Assembly (NCBI GenBank): GCA_001725355.1
Contig: MEGD01000019.1
Coordinates: 38,850 to 102,849 of the forward strand
Source: Novosphingobium sp. SCN 66-18
GTDB lineage: Bacteria; Pseudomonadota; Alphaproteobacteria; Sphingomonadales; Sphingomonadaceae
DNA length: 64,000 bases
Direction of reading: 5' to 3'
Below, one piece after another: positions 13,583-22,494 of this stretch. The notes beneath the pieces were generated by a model. The model was not told where the DNA came from and did no database searches. It saw nothing but the letters and a program-made list of their open reading frames with translations. Each line of letters begins with the position of its first letter. Within the stretch, counting starts at the first letter, position 1. A program made the translations under genes and the position numbers.

Positions 13583-15248
13583 TTGAACGCGATGCCGCAT
13601 CGCCTGCCGTCCGGGGCCGACGCTGCTTGGCGTGGCGCGCGGGCACGCGCGGGCGCGTGGTCCTTCCTTCAGCGTGCAAGCGGCCCCGCGCCGCGTCCCG
13701 TCGCGCTCGCGGTTTGCGCGCTGGCCGCGGTTGCGCTCATCGTCGGGGCCGAGCTCTTCGAGAACGGTTCGACGCTGTTTCATGTCCTCGCGGCGCTGGC
13801 CGTGCTGTGCCTTGCCGGCATTGCGGTCCTGGGCTGGCGCGGGGGCAGGGTTTCCGCGCCCATCAACAGCCCGGTCGACACCGTTCCGGATCTGGTGGAC
13901 CTGCTGCGCGACAAGGAAGCCGCCGAGGCCGCCAATGCGGCGAAGAGCCGTTATCTGGCCAATGTCAGCCATGAAATCCGCTCTCCGCTGAACGCGATCT
14001 ATGGTTACGCGCAACTCGTGGAGCATGAAGCGGGGGTCGATCCCCAGGAAGCGGCCCGCGTCATCCGGCGTAGCGCCGAACACCTCACCAATCTTGTCGA
14101 GGGGCTGCTGGACATCTCGCTGGTCGAAAACGGCGTGCTGCGGGTGAACAGCGAAGTGGTGCGGCTGCCGGCGCTGATCGACCAGATCGTCTCGATGTTC
14201 CGGCCGTCGGCGGCGGTGAAGGGCCTGGCCTTCCGCTGCGAACTGCCCGAACGGCTGCCGGAATTCGTGCGGACCGACCAGAAGCGCCTGCGGCAGGTGC
14301 TGATCAACCTGCTGTCGAACGCGATCAAGTTCACCGAGACCGGGACCGTGACCTTGCGCGTGGCCTGGTCCGGGCAGACGGCGGTGTTCGAGGTGATCGA
14401 CACGGGGCCAGGCATCGCCGAGGCGGACCGCGAGCGCATCTTCACCCGCTACGAGCGCGCTGGCGAGAGCGGCCGGCCGCAGGATGGCGCGGGTCTGGGC
14501 CTGGCGATCACCCGCGCGATTCTCCAGATCCTGGGCGGGACGCTGGAGCTCGAAAGCACACCGGGGCAGGGATCGTGCTTCCGCGTGCGGCTGATGCTGG
14601 GGCATGTCGCCGGTTATCGCGAAACCTCCGCAGCGGCGCGGCGGGTGATCGGGTACGAGGGGCACCGCCGTTCGGTGCTGGTGACCGATGACGACCCGGA
14701 ACAGCGCGCATTGATGCGCCGGGTTCTCGAAGGCATCGGGTTCGAGGTGACGCTGGCCCCCGACGGGGCCACCGCGCTGGCGCTGAGCGATGCGCGCGCG
14801 TTCGATCTCGTTCTGCTCGATGTGTCCATGCCCGGCCTGTCCGGGTGGGAAGTGGCGGCGCGTCTGCGACGCACGCAGGATCACGCGATGGGCGTCATCA
14901 TGCTCTCATACCGGCGCACGCGATCACGACCTGTTTCTGGTGAAGCCGATCGAGTTCGGGGCGCTGGTCGATGCGATCGGCGCGCGCCTGAAGCTGGAGT
15001 GGGTATACGAGGGGGATGCCCCGGCGGAGGTGGGCGGCTCTCCCGCGCTGCCGCTTTCGGGGGTCGCGCGCGAACATGTTGAAAAGTTGCGCGAACTGCT
15101 GCGGATCGGGCATGTAAGGGGCATGGAAGCCGAAATTAGGAAGCTTGAGGCGGCTCAGCCGGACGCGCGCGAACTGGTCGAGGCGCTGTACAACTGTCTG
15201 GATCGGTTCGACTTGTCGGGTCTCGCCAAGACCCTTGAGGGCCTCTGA
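13583..15248 (+). CDS. Hybrid sensor histidine kinase, frameshifted in its receiver domain
   Basis: Membrane sensor kinase with an attached receiver. The start is TTG 13583 (GGTGAGG upstream, good spacing); ATG 13592 is the alternative. Two hydrophobic segments (about residues 41-60 and 66-84) are followed by HisKA with the H-box NVSHEIRSPLNAIYGYAQLV, an HATPase with N-box LINLLSNAIKF, DTGPGIAEADRERIF and GAGLGLAI, then a receiver with phospho-Asp in LVLLDVSMPG. After VIMLS near 14909 the frame breaks; FLVKPIEFGALVDAIG and a C-terminal helical tail continue in another frame to 15248. Removing one base around 14910-14915 would give a single 554-residue protein. A LuxR-type regulator starts one base later. 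Confidence 0.85.
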
Positions 15249-15249
15249 C

Positions 15250-16170
15250 ATGGATCAGCGGCCGATTCGTCGTGACACCGTGCTCGTGGTCGATGACGAG
15301 GCGGATTCGCTGCGTTTGCTGACCGATACGCTGGAAGCGGGCGGGATTACCGTGCTGGTGGCGACATCGGGCGCGTCGGCGCTGGACCTGCTGGGCCACG
15401 TTGTGCCCGATCTGGTGCTGATGGACGCGGTCATGCCGGGCATGGATGGTTTCGAGACCACCGCGCGCATCAAGGCCAACCCCGAAACCGCGCATGTGCC
15501 CGTGATCTTCATGACCGGCCTGACCGAGAGCGAGCATGTCATCGAGGGGTTCGAGGTGGGCGGCGTGGACTATGTCCGCAAGCCGGTGAACGTGCACGAA
15601 CTGCTGGCGCGCGTGCGCGTCCACATGGGCCACGCGCGCGCGGTCCAGGCCAGCACGACCGGGCTGGACGCCACCGGCCGCCTGATGATGGCCACCGACA
15701 CGCGCGGCTTCCTGCTGTGGTGCACGCCGATGGCGGAGCAGGCGATCAACCGGGTCGAACCCGGCTGGAGCAAGGAGGACGCGCAATTGCCCGTTGCCCT
15801 GCGCAGCACGGTGGAGCGGCTGCTGACGCGCAAGGATGCGCGCGGCGCCTCGGTCCGGCTGGAGCAGGGCGATAGCGCGCTGGAACTGGTGCTGGTGGCC
15901 CAGTACCGCGAAAACGAGGTGCTGATCCGCCTGAACGAACTGAACCCGCAGGTCGATGTGGCCCGGTTGCAGGCGCGGCTGGGGCTGACCGATCGCGAGG
16001 CGGAAGTGCTGCTGTGGATCAGCTATGGCAAGTCCAACAATGTGATCAGCGACGTGCTGTCGATCAGCCCGCGCACGGTGCAGAAGCATCTGGAGCGCAT
16101 CTACGAAAAGCTGGGCGTGGAAACCCGCGCGGCGGCGGCGGCGATCGCGATCAAGAGCATTGGCCAGTAG
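15250..16170 (+). CDS. Two-component response regulator, receiver plus LuxR HTH
   Basis: DNA-binding output partner of the kinase directly upstream; one base separates the kinase stop from ATG 15250. 306 residues. The N-terminal receiver has the acidic pair (VLVVDDEADS), phospho-Asp in LVLMDAVMPGMDG, conserved Thr in FMTG and Lys in VRKPV. A middle segment of about 110 residues is not a domain I recognise. The C-terminal LuxR/FixJ HTH reads LTDREAEVLLWISYGKS, then SISPRTVQKHLERIYEKLGV. Targets are unknown; neighbouring genes are the natural first guess. Confidence 0.9.
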   Translation: MDQRPIRRDTVLVVDDEADSLRLLTDTLEAGGITVLVATSGASALDLLGHVVPDLVLMDAVMPGMDGFETTARIKANPETAHVPVIFMTGLTESEHVIEGFEVGGVDYVRKPVNVHELLARVRVHMGHARAVQASTTGLDATGRLMMATDTRGFLLWCTPMAEQAINRVEPGWSKEDAQLPVALRSTVERLLTRKDARGASVRLEQGDSALELVLVAQYRENEVLIRLNELNPQVDVARLQARLGLTDREAEVLLWISYGKSNNVISDVLSISPRTVQKHLERIYEKLGVETRAAAAAIAIKSIGQ

Positions 16171-16614
16171 CAGCGCATTCCGGTTTCGGCCCGGTTTGAA
16201 ACAGCGCCGGATCGCAAGGGAAAACACGATCGCGATCCGGCCCTGCCTTGCCCGTCGGCCTGTCGGGACCCAGGGTAGTCCGGCGGCAGTCCAGCGGGTG
16301 ATCCCCGCGTCCGGCAGGCCTGGCGTGGTGGTCGCGCCGGATCATGCGCCGGTCTGCGAGACCTGAAAGCGGCGATCCGCCTATGGGGCAGCGGCGCTTT
16401 CCACAACACCAATTCCTGCGAACGCCCTTATGCTTTTCAATCGCGCCCGGTCTCGAACCGGCCGCGATGGCAACCCTTTGCGGGATAGAAAACCAAGCTA
16501 TGCAGCGATGTCCGGATCGACAAGGGGAGCGTGCAAAAATCCGTCATAGCCGGTTTCCGCCAGCCTTGCCCGCGCAACGACGCTCGTCCATCAGGGGCGT
16601 GGGAGAAGCGCGCT
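16171..16614. other. Intergenic region with one strong inverted repeat
   Basis: About 440 bases with no convincing gene. A perfect 10-base inverted repeat, GCCGGATCGC (16206-16215) and GCGATCCGGC (16232-16241), sits 36 bases after the regulator stop. It could form a transcript-end hairpin, but no T-run follows. The remainder shows nothing I can interpret. Confidence 0.45.
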
Positions 16615-17607
16615 ATGATGACCATGCAGGCCCTTGAGGTATCCACGCTGACGCCTGATCTGACCGGCCTTGGCATCGTCGCCAGGCCCGTTCCCGAACC
16701 GGGCGACGGACAGGTGCTGGTCCGGATCGAGGCGGCGGCGCTGGGCTTTCCCGATCTGCTGATGACGCGCGGTGGCTATCAGGCGAAGCCGCCGTTGCCG
16801 TTCGTGCCGGGCATGGAGGCGGCGGGGACGGTGGTGGCCGTGGGCTCGGGCGCGGAATGGGAGCAGGGCGCGCGGGTCATCGTTGGCGGTTTGACCGGGG
16901 GATGCGCGCAATTCGGCGTCCACGCCACCGATGCGATCGTGCCGATGCCCGATGCGCTGTCGTTCCCCGAAGCGGCCGCGTTGCGGGCGGCTTATCTTAC
17001 GGCCTGGGTCGCCCTGGTGCGGTGCGGAGCGGCGCAGCCGGGGCAATGGGCGCTGATCCACGGCGCGGCCGGCGGGGTGGGGCTGGCCGCGGTCGATCTG
17101 GCGCGCGCGCTAGGGCTGCGGGTGATCGCCGTCGCCTCCAGCGAGGAAAAGCGCCGCCGCATTGCGGACCTCTATGCGCCGGAGCATGTGCTCGCCGGCC
17201 CGGTCGGCTTTCGCGAGGCCGTGCTCGAAATCACCGGCGGACGCGGCGCCGACCTCGTCTATGATCCGGTCGGGGGCGATGCGTTCGACGAATCGACCCG
17301 CTGCATCGCGTTCGGTGGCCGCCTGCTGGTGGTCGGGTTCGCCAGTGGCCGTATTCCGGACATCCGTGCCAATATCCCGCTGATCAAGGGCTTCTCGGTG
17401 GTGGGGGTGCGCGCCGGGGAGTTCGGACGCCGCTTTCCCGGTCTCGGGCGGGAAAACGTGGCGGCCATCGTGAAGCTGGCCGGAGAAGGCCGCATTCGCC
17501 CGCATGTTCACGCTGCGCTTCCGCTGTCGCGCTGGCGCGAGGCTTTCGAGGCGATGGAAACCCGGACGGTCATCGGACGCACGGTGCTGTTGCCGCACGC
17601 GCATTGA
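16615..17607 (+). CDS. Zinc-free quinone oxidoreductase-like dehydrogenase (MDR family)
   Basis: Probable NADPH-dependent quinone or enone reductase of the cytosolic medium-chain family. 330 residues. The N-terminal GroES-like domain includes EAAALGFPDLLMTRGGYQ and PFVPGMEAAGTVVAVG; the Rossmann fold carries the nucleotide motif HGAAGGVGLAAVDLARALG. The Cys/His ligands of zinc-dependent alcohol dehydrogenases are absent. ATG 16615 is favoured by GGGAGAAG upstream; ATG 16618 is equally possible. It precedes the hydroxycinnamate genes but is separated from them by about 400 bases, so participation is uncertain. Confidence 0.85.
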   Translation: MMTMQALEVSTLTPDLTGLGIVARPVPEPGDGQVLVRIEAAALGFPDLLMTRGGYQAKPPLPFVPGMEAAGTVVAVGSGAEWEQGARVIVGGLTGGCAQFGVHATDAIVPMPDALSFPEAAALRAAYLTAWVALVRCGAAQPGQWALIHGAAGGVGLAAVDLARALGLRVIAVASSEEKRRRIADLYAPEHVLAGPVGFREAVLEITGGRGADLVYDPVGGDAFDESTRCIAFGGRLLVVGFASGRIPDIRANIPLIKGFSVVGVRAGEFGRRFPGLGRENVAAIVKLAGEGRIRPHVHAALPLSRWREAFEAMETRTVIGRTVLLPHAH

Positions 17608-17630
17608 TTCCGCGAAGCAGGAACGGGCGC

Positions 17631-17662
17631 AAAAAAAGGGCCGCTCCGTTGCCGGGCGGCCC
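17631..17662 (-). terminator. Intrinsic terminator on the minus strand
   Basis: Stem 17638-17644 with 17656-17662; the A-run 17631-17637 becomes a U-run for minus-strand transcription. Plus-strand reading has no T-run after the stem (TGAATAG follows), so it is mainly a minus-strand terminator, although it may also slow transcription leaving the oxidoreductase gene. Confidence 0.75.
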
Positions 17663-17735
17663 TGAATAGTTTGGGAGAGGATGCCTGAAAGGCCCGCCCT
17701 ATGTGCGTTTCAGACCGTTTCAGCGCAAGTGCGAA
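17631..17735 (-). ncRNA. Candidate trans-acting small RNA with a CU-rich anti-Shine-Dalgarno loop
   Basis: On the minus strand the sequence ends in a 7-bp GGGCCGC/GCGGCCC hairpin followed by seven T residues, with no minus-strand protein gene upstream of it. Just before the hairpin, opposite plus-strand 17669-17683, the RNA would read CAUCCUCUCCCAAAC, an unpaired-looking CU-rich stretch complementary to Shine-Dalgarno sequences. A small GCC-TTTCA-GGC hairpin precedes it. CU-rich loop followed by an intrinsic terminator is the usual architecture of alphaproteobacterial trans-acting sRNAs such as SuhB and the Rhizobiales alpha-r families. The 5' end near 17735 is a guess. Family identity is inference; a covariance-model search would decide it. 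Confidence 0.55.
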
Positions 17736-18006
17736 AGTTAACGGAACGATTGCGTTTTTTGCACTTATTGGTGCCGAAATGCAGGTGTCTCCCGGAATGG
17801 CGCGGCGAAAAATGCGTTAAAACATGGCGTTCATTCGTATGCGCCAATTGCGGTCTGCGCGGTCCGGTGCGACCGGTGCAATTCTGAAACGGAACAGGTC
17901 GCCGCTTTTCGCGCGCGGTTTCGCACCTGCAGGCACGACATGCGGCGAGGCATTGCCATGCCCCGACTCAATTGCTATGAAATATAACATATTGGGAGAG
18001 TCGCTC
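17736..18006. promoter_or_regulatory. Leader and promoter region of the aldehyde dehydrogenase gene
   Basis: No gene is supported here. An imperfect inverted repeat, AAGTGCGAAA (17727-17736) and TTTTTTGCACTT (17755-17766), overlaps the presumed 5' part of the small RNA. The segment next to the gene is AT-rich (AAATATAACATATT) and ends in the Shine-Dalgarno TTGGGAGAG, seven bases before ATG 18007. Confidence 0.35.
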
Positions 18007-19407
18007 ATGATCTTCGAACGTTTGAACCCGCTGACGGGCGCGGTCGCCTCCACTGCGGAAGCCATGAAAGCGGGCGATATTCCCGCCATAGCGGCGAAGG
18101 CCGGCGCGGCTTACCCGGCATGGGCGGCGATGGGGCCGAATGCCCGGCGCGCGGTGCTGATGAAAGCCGCCGCGGCGCTCGAGGCGCGCAAGGATGCCTT
18201 CGTCGAGGCGATGATGGGCGAGATCGGCGCCACCGCCGGCTGGGCAATGTTCAACCTGGGACTTGCCGCCAGCATGGTGCGCGAGGCGGCGGCGCTGACC
18301 ACGCAGATCGCCGGCGAGGTGATTCCGTCGGACAAGCCGGGCTGCCTGTCGATGGCGCTGCGCGAGCCGGTGGGCGTGATCCTGGGCATCGCGCCGTGGA
18401 ACGCGCCGATCATCCTGGGCGTGCGCGCCATTGCCGTGCCGCTCGCCTGCGGCAACGCGGTGATCCTCAAGGCCAGCGAAACCTGCCCGCGCACGCACGC
18501 GCTGATTATCGAGGCTTTTGCCGAGGCCGGCTTCCCCGATGGCGTGGTCAACGTGGTGACCAACACGCCGGCGGATGCGGCCGAGGTGGTGGGCGCGCTG
18601 ATCGATGCGCCGGAAGTGAAGCGTATCAACTTCACCGGTTCCACCGCAGTCGGCAAGATCATCGCCAAGCGCGCGGCCGAGCATCTCAAGCCCTGCCTGC
18701 TCGAACTGGGGGGCAAGGCCCCGTTGCTGGTGCTGGAAGACGCCGATCTGGACGAGGCGGTGAAGGCGGCCGCGTTCGGCGCGTTCATGAACCAGGGCCA
18801 GATCTGCATGTCGACGGAGCGCATCATCGTGGTCGATGCCGTGGCGGACGAGTTCGCGCGCCGGTTCCGCGACAAGGTCGCCGCCATGCCGGTGGGCGAT
18901 CCGCGCCAGGGCACCACACCGCTTGGCGCGGTGGTCGATGCCAAGACCGTCGCGCATTGCCGCGCCCTGATCGATGACGCGCTGGCCCAGGGCGCCGAAC
19001 TGCTCGTGGGCGGGGAAACCGAACAGGGCGTGCTGATGCCGGCGCACGTTGTCGACGGCGTGACGCAGGGCATGAAGCTGTTCCGCGACGAAAGCTTCGG
19101 GCCGGTGGTGGGCGTCATTCACGCGCGCGATACCGAACATGCGATCGAACTGGCCAACGACAGCGAATATGGCCTGTCCGCTGCCGTCTTCACCAGGGAC
19201 ATTGCCAAGGGCCTTTCGGTCGCCCGCCGCATCCATTCGGGCATCTGCCACGTCAATGGCCCGACGGTGCACGACGAGGCGCAGATGCCGTTCGGTGGCG
19301 TCGGCGCATCGGGCTATGGCCGCTTTGGCGGCAAGGCCGGCATCGACAGCTTCACGGAGCTGCGCTGGATTACGGTCGAGACCCAGCCGGGGCACTTCCC
19401 GATCTGA
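18007..19407 (+). CDS. vdh: Aldehyde dehydrogenase, vanillin/salicylaldehyde type
   Basis: Oxidises an aromatic aldehyde to its acid with NAD(P)+, most likely vanillin or 4-hydroxybenzaldehyde given the feruloyl-CoA hydratase/lyase gene 45 bases downstream. 466 residues. The catalytic Cys lies in NQGQICMSTERI, the general base Glu in LELGGKAPLLVLEDADLD, and the cofactor site in FTGSTAVGKIIA; IAPWNAPIILGVRA is typical of the aromatic aldehyde subgroup. ATG 18007 has GGGAGAG seven bases upstream. The family is secure; the substrate is inferred from context. Confidence 0.88.
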   Translation: MIFERLNPLTGAVASTAEAMKAGDIPAIAAKAGAAYPAWAAMGPNARRAVLMKAAAALEARKDAFVEAMMGEIGATAGWAMFNLGLAASMVREAAALTTQIAGEVIPSDKPGCLSMALREPVGVILGIAPWNAPIILGVRAIAVPLACGNAVILKASETCPRTHALIIEAFAEAGFPDGVVNVVTNTPADAAEVVGALIDAPEVKRINFTGSTAVGKIIAKRAAEHLKPCLLELGGKAPLLVLEDADLDEAVKAAAFGAFMNQGQICMSTERIIVVDAVADEFARRFRDKVAAMPVGDPRQGTTPLGAVVDAKTVAHCRALIDDALAQGAELLVGGETEQGVLMPAHVVDGVTQGMKLFRDESFGPVVGVIHARDTEHAIELANDSEYGLSAAVFTRDIAKGLSVARRIHSGICHVNGPTVHDEAQMPFGGVGASGYGRFGGKAGIDSFTELRWITVETQPGHFPI

Positions 19408-19452
19408 TTTCCCCAACATTCTTCCGAACATTCCCATCGAAAGGACATGAAC

Positions 19453-20307
19453 ATGGCTGACCAGCCCGCCGTCGAGCGCGCCGAAGAAGATACCGTTGCC
19501 TTCACCGTCGAGAACGGCATCGCCTGGGTGAAGTTCAACCGCCCGGAAAAGCGCAATTGCATGAGCCCGAAGCTGAATCGCCGCATGAAGGCGGTTCTGG
19601 AAGAGCTGGAGTTTCGCGACGATGTGAAAGTGCTGGTGCTGACCGGCGAGGGCGAAGCGTGGACAGCGGGCATGGACCTGAAGGAATATTTCCGCGAGAC
19701 CGAGGCGCAGGGGCTGGGCGCGGTTCGCAAGTCGCAGCGCGAAAGCTACGGCTGGTTCGAGCGCTTGCGCTGGTACGAAAAGCCGACCGTGGCGATGATC
19801 AACGGCTGGTGCTTCGGTGGCGGTTATGGTCCGCTGTTCGGGTGTGATATCGCGATCGCTTCGGAAGACGCGCAGTTCGGCCTTTCGGAAATCAACTGGG
19901 GCATCCTTCCCGGTGGTGGCGCTTCCAAGGTCGCGCAGGAACTCATGCCGTTCCGCAAGGCGATGTACCACGCGATGATGGGCGAAAACCTGACCGGCAA
20001 GCAGGCCGAGGAGCAGGGCCTCGTTACCGAGGCCGTGCCCGCCGACAAGCTGAAGGCGCGCGTGCTGGAAATCTGCGAAGTGCTCAAGAAGAAGGACGGC
20101 CACGCCCTTCGCGCCACCAAGTGGGCCGTGCGCCGGATGGTCGATATGACCTATGACAACGGCCTTGAATACCAGATCCGCGCGCAGGAAGCGCTGCACA
20201 GCTTCGGCGGTGCCGCCGCGCGCAAGGAAGCGACCCGTCAGTTCCTGGACGAAAAGAGCTTCAAGCCTGGCCTTGGCACGTTCGACGCGAGCAAGGTCAA
20301 CCGCTGA
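19453..20307 (+). CDS. ech: p-Hydroxycinnamoyl (feruloyl)-CoA hydratase/lyase
   Basis: Hydrates feruloyl-, caffeoyl- or p-coumaroyl-CoA and cleaves it to the aromatic aldehyde and acetyl-CoA. 284 residues. The hallmark stretch of this crotonase subgroup is present: GEAWTAGMDLKEYFRE, then KPTVAMINGWCFGGGYGPL and the catalytic Glu in GLSEINWG. ATG 19453 is preferred over ATG 19447 because it gives seven to eight bases to the Shine-Dalgarno AAGGA. With the upstream aldehyde dehydrogenase it forms the side-chain shortening step of ferulate and p-coumarate degradation. A feruloyl-CoA synthetase is not in the window. Confidence 0.93.
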   Translation: MADQPAVERAEEDTVAFTVENGIAWVKFNRPEKRNCMSPKLNRRMKAVLEELEFRDDVKVLVLTGEGEAWTAGMDLKEYFRETEAQGLGAVRKSQRESYGWFERLRWYEKPTVAMINGWCFGGGYGPLFGCDIAIASEDAQFGLSEINWGILPGGGASKVAQELMPFRKAMYHAMMGENLTGKQAEEQGLVTEAVPADKLKARVLEICEVLKKKDGHALRATKWAVRRMVDMTYDNGLEYQIRAQEALHSFGGAAARKEATRQFLDEKSFKPGLGTFDASKVNR

Positions 20308-20330
20308 TCCGCTTTTCCGCGGAAGCGATG

Positions 20331-20371
20331 GACGCCCCGGCCGTTTGCGCGGCCGGGGCGTCCTGCGTTTT
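20331..20371 (+). terminator. Strong intrinsic terminator after ech
   Basis: A perfect 13-base stem (20331-20343 with 20350-20362) with a six-base loop is followed by CTGCGTTTT. It closes the vdh-ech unit 24 bases after the ech stop. Confidence 0.85.
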
Positions 20372-20442
20372 GGGCGCAAGAAAAATTGTTGCTTCCGCAA
20401 CCGGTTGAAGCCAGCGTGCGCGCCCGAAGGAGTCGCTTGTTC

Positions 20443-21855
20443 ATGTCCATGATCCGTACCGCTCTCGTTTCCGCGTCCGCCGTGATGGCGCTGACCGCGG
20501 CTTCGGTTTCCACCTCCGCCAAGGAGGCGACGCATCCGCAGGCCGAAGCGCAGGCGCTTGACCTGTCAATGAAGTCCATCGCCATCCGTTCGGTGCGCGG
20601 CGAGGGCAACAAGACCATCGATGTCGCGCGGCTCTACAAGGACACGCTGGTCAAGGCGGGCTGGGCGGATGGCGATATCGAGATCACGCCGGTTGACGAC
20701 ACCGCCTATCTGATCGCCACCTGGAAGGGCAGCGATCCCGCGCTCAAGCCGCTGGTCATTTCCGGGCACATGGACGTGGTCGAGGCCAAGCGCGCCGACT
20801 GGGTGCGCGATCCGTTCGGGCCGGTCGTGGAAGACGGCATCCTTTATGGCCGTGGCGCCAGCGACATGAAGTTCAGCGGCGCGCTGGCACTGGCCTCGCT
20901 GATCGAACTGCGGCGCGAAGGCTACAAGCCCAGGCGCACGATCATCATCGAATTCTCGGGCGACGAGGAAACGACGATGAAGACCAGCGGTATCATCGCC
21001 GAACGCCTCAAGGACGCCGAGCTGGTTCTCAACATCGATGGCGGCGGCGGCCTGCTGGACGAAGCGAGCGGCAAGCCGCTGCTGTGGACCTGGGACGGCG
21101 CCGAAAAGACCTATGGCGATTTCAAGCTCGAGGTCACGAACCCCGGCGGGCACAGTTCCGCGCCGCGCGCCGAAAACGCGATCGTCCAGCTGGCGACCGC
21201 GCTGGAGCGGATCGGTGCCTATCATTTCACGCCGGAACTCAACCCGCTGACCAAGGCCTTCTTTGAGAACGCGGCGAAGTTCGAAAGCGATCCGAAGACC
21301 GCCGCCGCGATGCGCGCCTTTGCTGCCAATCCCAGGGATGAAGCCGCCATCGCCACGCTGCGCGCCAACCCGGCGACCGTGGGCATGATCGGCACGACCT
21401 GCGTGCCCACGATGGTCAACGGCGGCCATGCGCTGAACGCCCTGCCGCAGCGCGCCACCGCCAATATCAACTGCCGCATCTTCCCCGGGCATCCGTTGCC
21501 CGAGATCATGGCGGAACTGGAAAAGGTCGCCGCGTCGCCCGCCGTCAAATTCTCGGATGTGACCGAAGGCTCGGTGGCCACCCCCGCATCGCCGATGCGG
21601 CCCGATTTCACCGCGGCGGTGGAGAAGGCGATGGCGAAGGTCTATCCGGGCGTGGCGGTGTTCCCCTCGCAATCGTCGGGCGCATCGGATTCGATGTGGT
21701 TCCGCCATGTCGGCGTGCCCAGCTATGGCGCCAGCCCGGTGTTCGGGAAGGTGTCCGAGGAGTTCTCGCACGGGCTCAACGAGCGCATCCGGCTCAGCAA
21801 TATCCGCCCCGGCGTGACGTATTACCTGAGCGTGCTGACCGACCTGAGCAAATAG
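20443..21855 (+). CDS. Secreted M20 family metallopeptidase
   Basis: Zinc-dependent exopeptidase or amidohydrolase exported to the periplasm. 470 residues with a signal peptide (SMIRTALVSASAVMALTAASVSTSA). Metal ligands are visible in VISGHMDVVEAKRADW, GRGASDMKFSGALA and EFSGDEETTMK, and the dimerisation domain contains VTNPGGHSSAPRAENAI. ATG 20443 has AAGGAG upstream. It stands alone between a terminator and a convergent TetR gene. The substrate cannot be read from the sequence; dipeptides or acylated amino acids are typical of the family. Confidence 0.9.
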   Translation: MSMIRTALVSASAVMALTAASVSTSAKEATHPQAEAQALDLSMKSIAIRSVRGEGNKTIDVARLYKDTLVKAGWADGDIEITPVDDTAYLIATWKGSDPALKPLVISGHMDVVEAKRADWVRDPFGPVVEDGILYGRGASDMKFSGALALASLIELRREGYKPRRTIIIEFSGDEETTMKTSGIIAERLKDAELVLNIDGGGGLLDEASGKPLLWTWDGAEKTYGDFKLEVTNPGGHSSAPRAENAIVQLATALERIGAYHFTPELNPLTKAFFENAAKFESDPKTAAAMRAFAANPRDEAAIATLRANPATVGMIGTTCVPTMVNGGHALNALPQRATANINCRIFPGHPLPEIMAELEKVAASPAVKFSDVTEGSVATPASPMRPDFTAAVEKAMAKVYPGVAVFPSQSSGASDSMWFRHVGVPSYGASPVFGKVSEEFSHGLNERIRLSNIRPGVTYYLSVLTDLSK

Positions 21856-21871
21856 GCTCTCGCGTCCGGCA

Positions 21872-22486
21872 TCAGGCTGGCCGGGGCGGCACGATCGTAT
21901 CGAGGAAGCGACGGGCGATCCCGCTCGCTTCCTCCACCGCGAAGCAGCCGGGCGACAGGCACAGTTCGAGCCACAGGCCGTCGACCAGCGCCGTGACCGC
22001 GATGGCGGCGCGGCGCAGTTCGTTGGCGGGAACGCCGCAGCCGGCCAGCAGGCCTTCCAGCCGCTCGCGAAAACCGGCGTACTGTTCGTCGTGCTGGCGC
22101 GCGATGTCGGGCCGCGCGGTGACGAGGCCCCAGAAGGCCACCCAGGTCGCCAGCAAGTGCCGGTCGGCGATGTCCGGCGCGAAGCTGGCGGTAACGAAGG
22201 CGTCGAGCCGGTCGCGCGCATCCGGTCCGGCATCGCCCACCGCCTTGTCGAGCGCGCCCGTCACCATGCCATCGACGTGCGCGTAAGCCGCCGCGACCAG
22301 AGCATCCACGCCATCGAAGTAGTGGTTGACGAGGCCCGGCGAAACGCCGGCCTCCTGCGCGATGGCCCGCACGCTGGCACCCGCGGCGCCGGCACGGCCC
22401 AGCACGCGCGCGCAGGCTTCTATCAGGCTTTGCCGCCGCGCATCGGGTTCGGCGCGTTTGAAGGCCGGCTCTTTCATCTTGCGCAT
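21872..22486 (-). CDS. TetR/AcrR family repressor, BetI-like
   Basis: Probable repressor of the divergent Rieske oxygenase gene. 204 residues from ATG 22486, chosen for AAAAGG just upstream; ATG 22477 is the alternative. The N-terminal HTH reads GAAGASVRAIAQEAGVSPGLVNHYFDGVDALVAAAY; the C-terminal ligand domain resembles the BetI/TetR_C_6 group (TWVAFWGLVTARPDIARQHD). A matching dyad lies between it and the oxygenase gene. It converges with the M20 peptidase gene, 16 bases away. Confidence 0.88.
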   Translation of the reverse strand: MRKMKEPAFKRAEPDARRQSLIEACARVLGRAGAAGASVRAIAQEAGVSPGLVNHYFDGVDALVAAAYAHVDGMVTGALDKAVGDAGPDARDRLDAFVTASFAPDIADRHLLATWVAFWGLVTARPDIARQHDEQYAGFRERLEGLLAGCGVPANELRRAAIAVTALVDGLWLELCLSPGCFAVEEASGIARRFLDTIVPPRPA

Positions 22487-22494
22487 TCTACCTT

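Noticed and set aside
16206-16241. Intrinsic terminator after the LuxR-type regulator
   Set aside because: Perfect 10-base arms, but a 16-base loop and no T-run; listed only as an inverted repeat.
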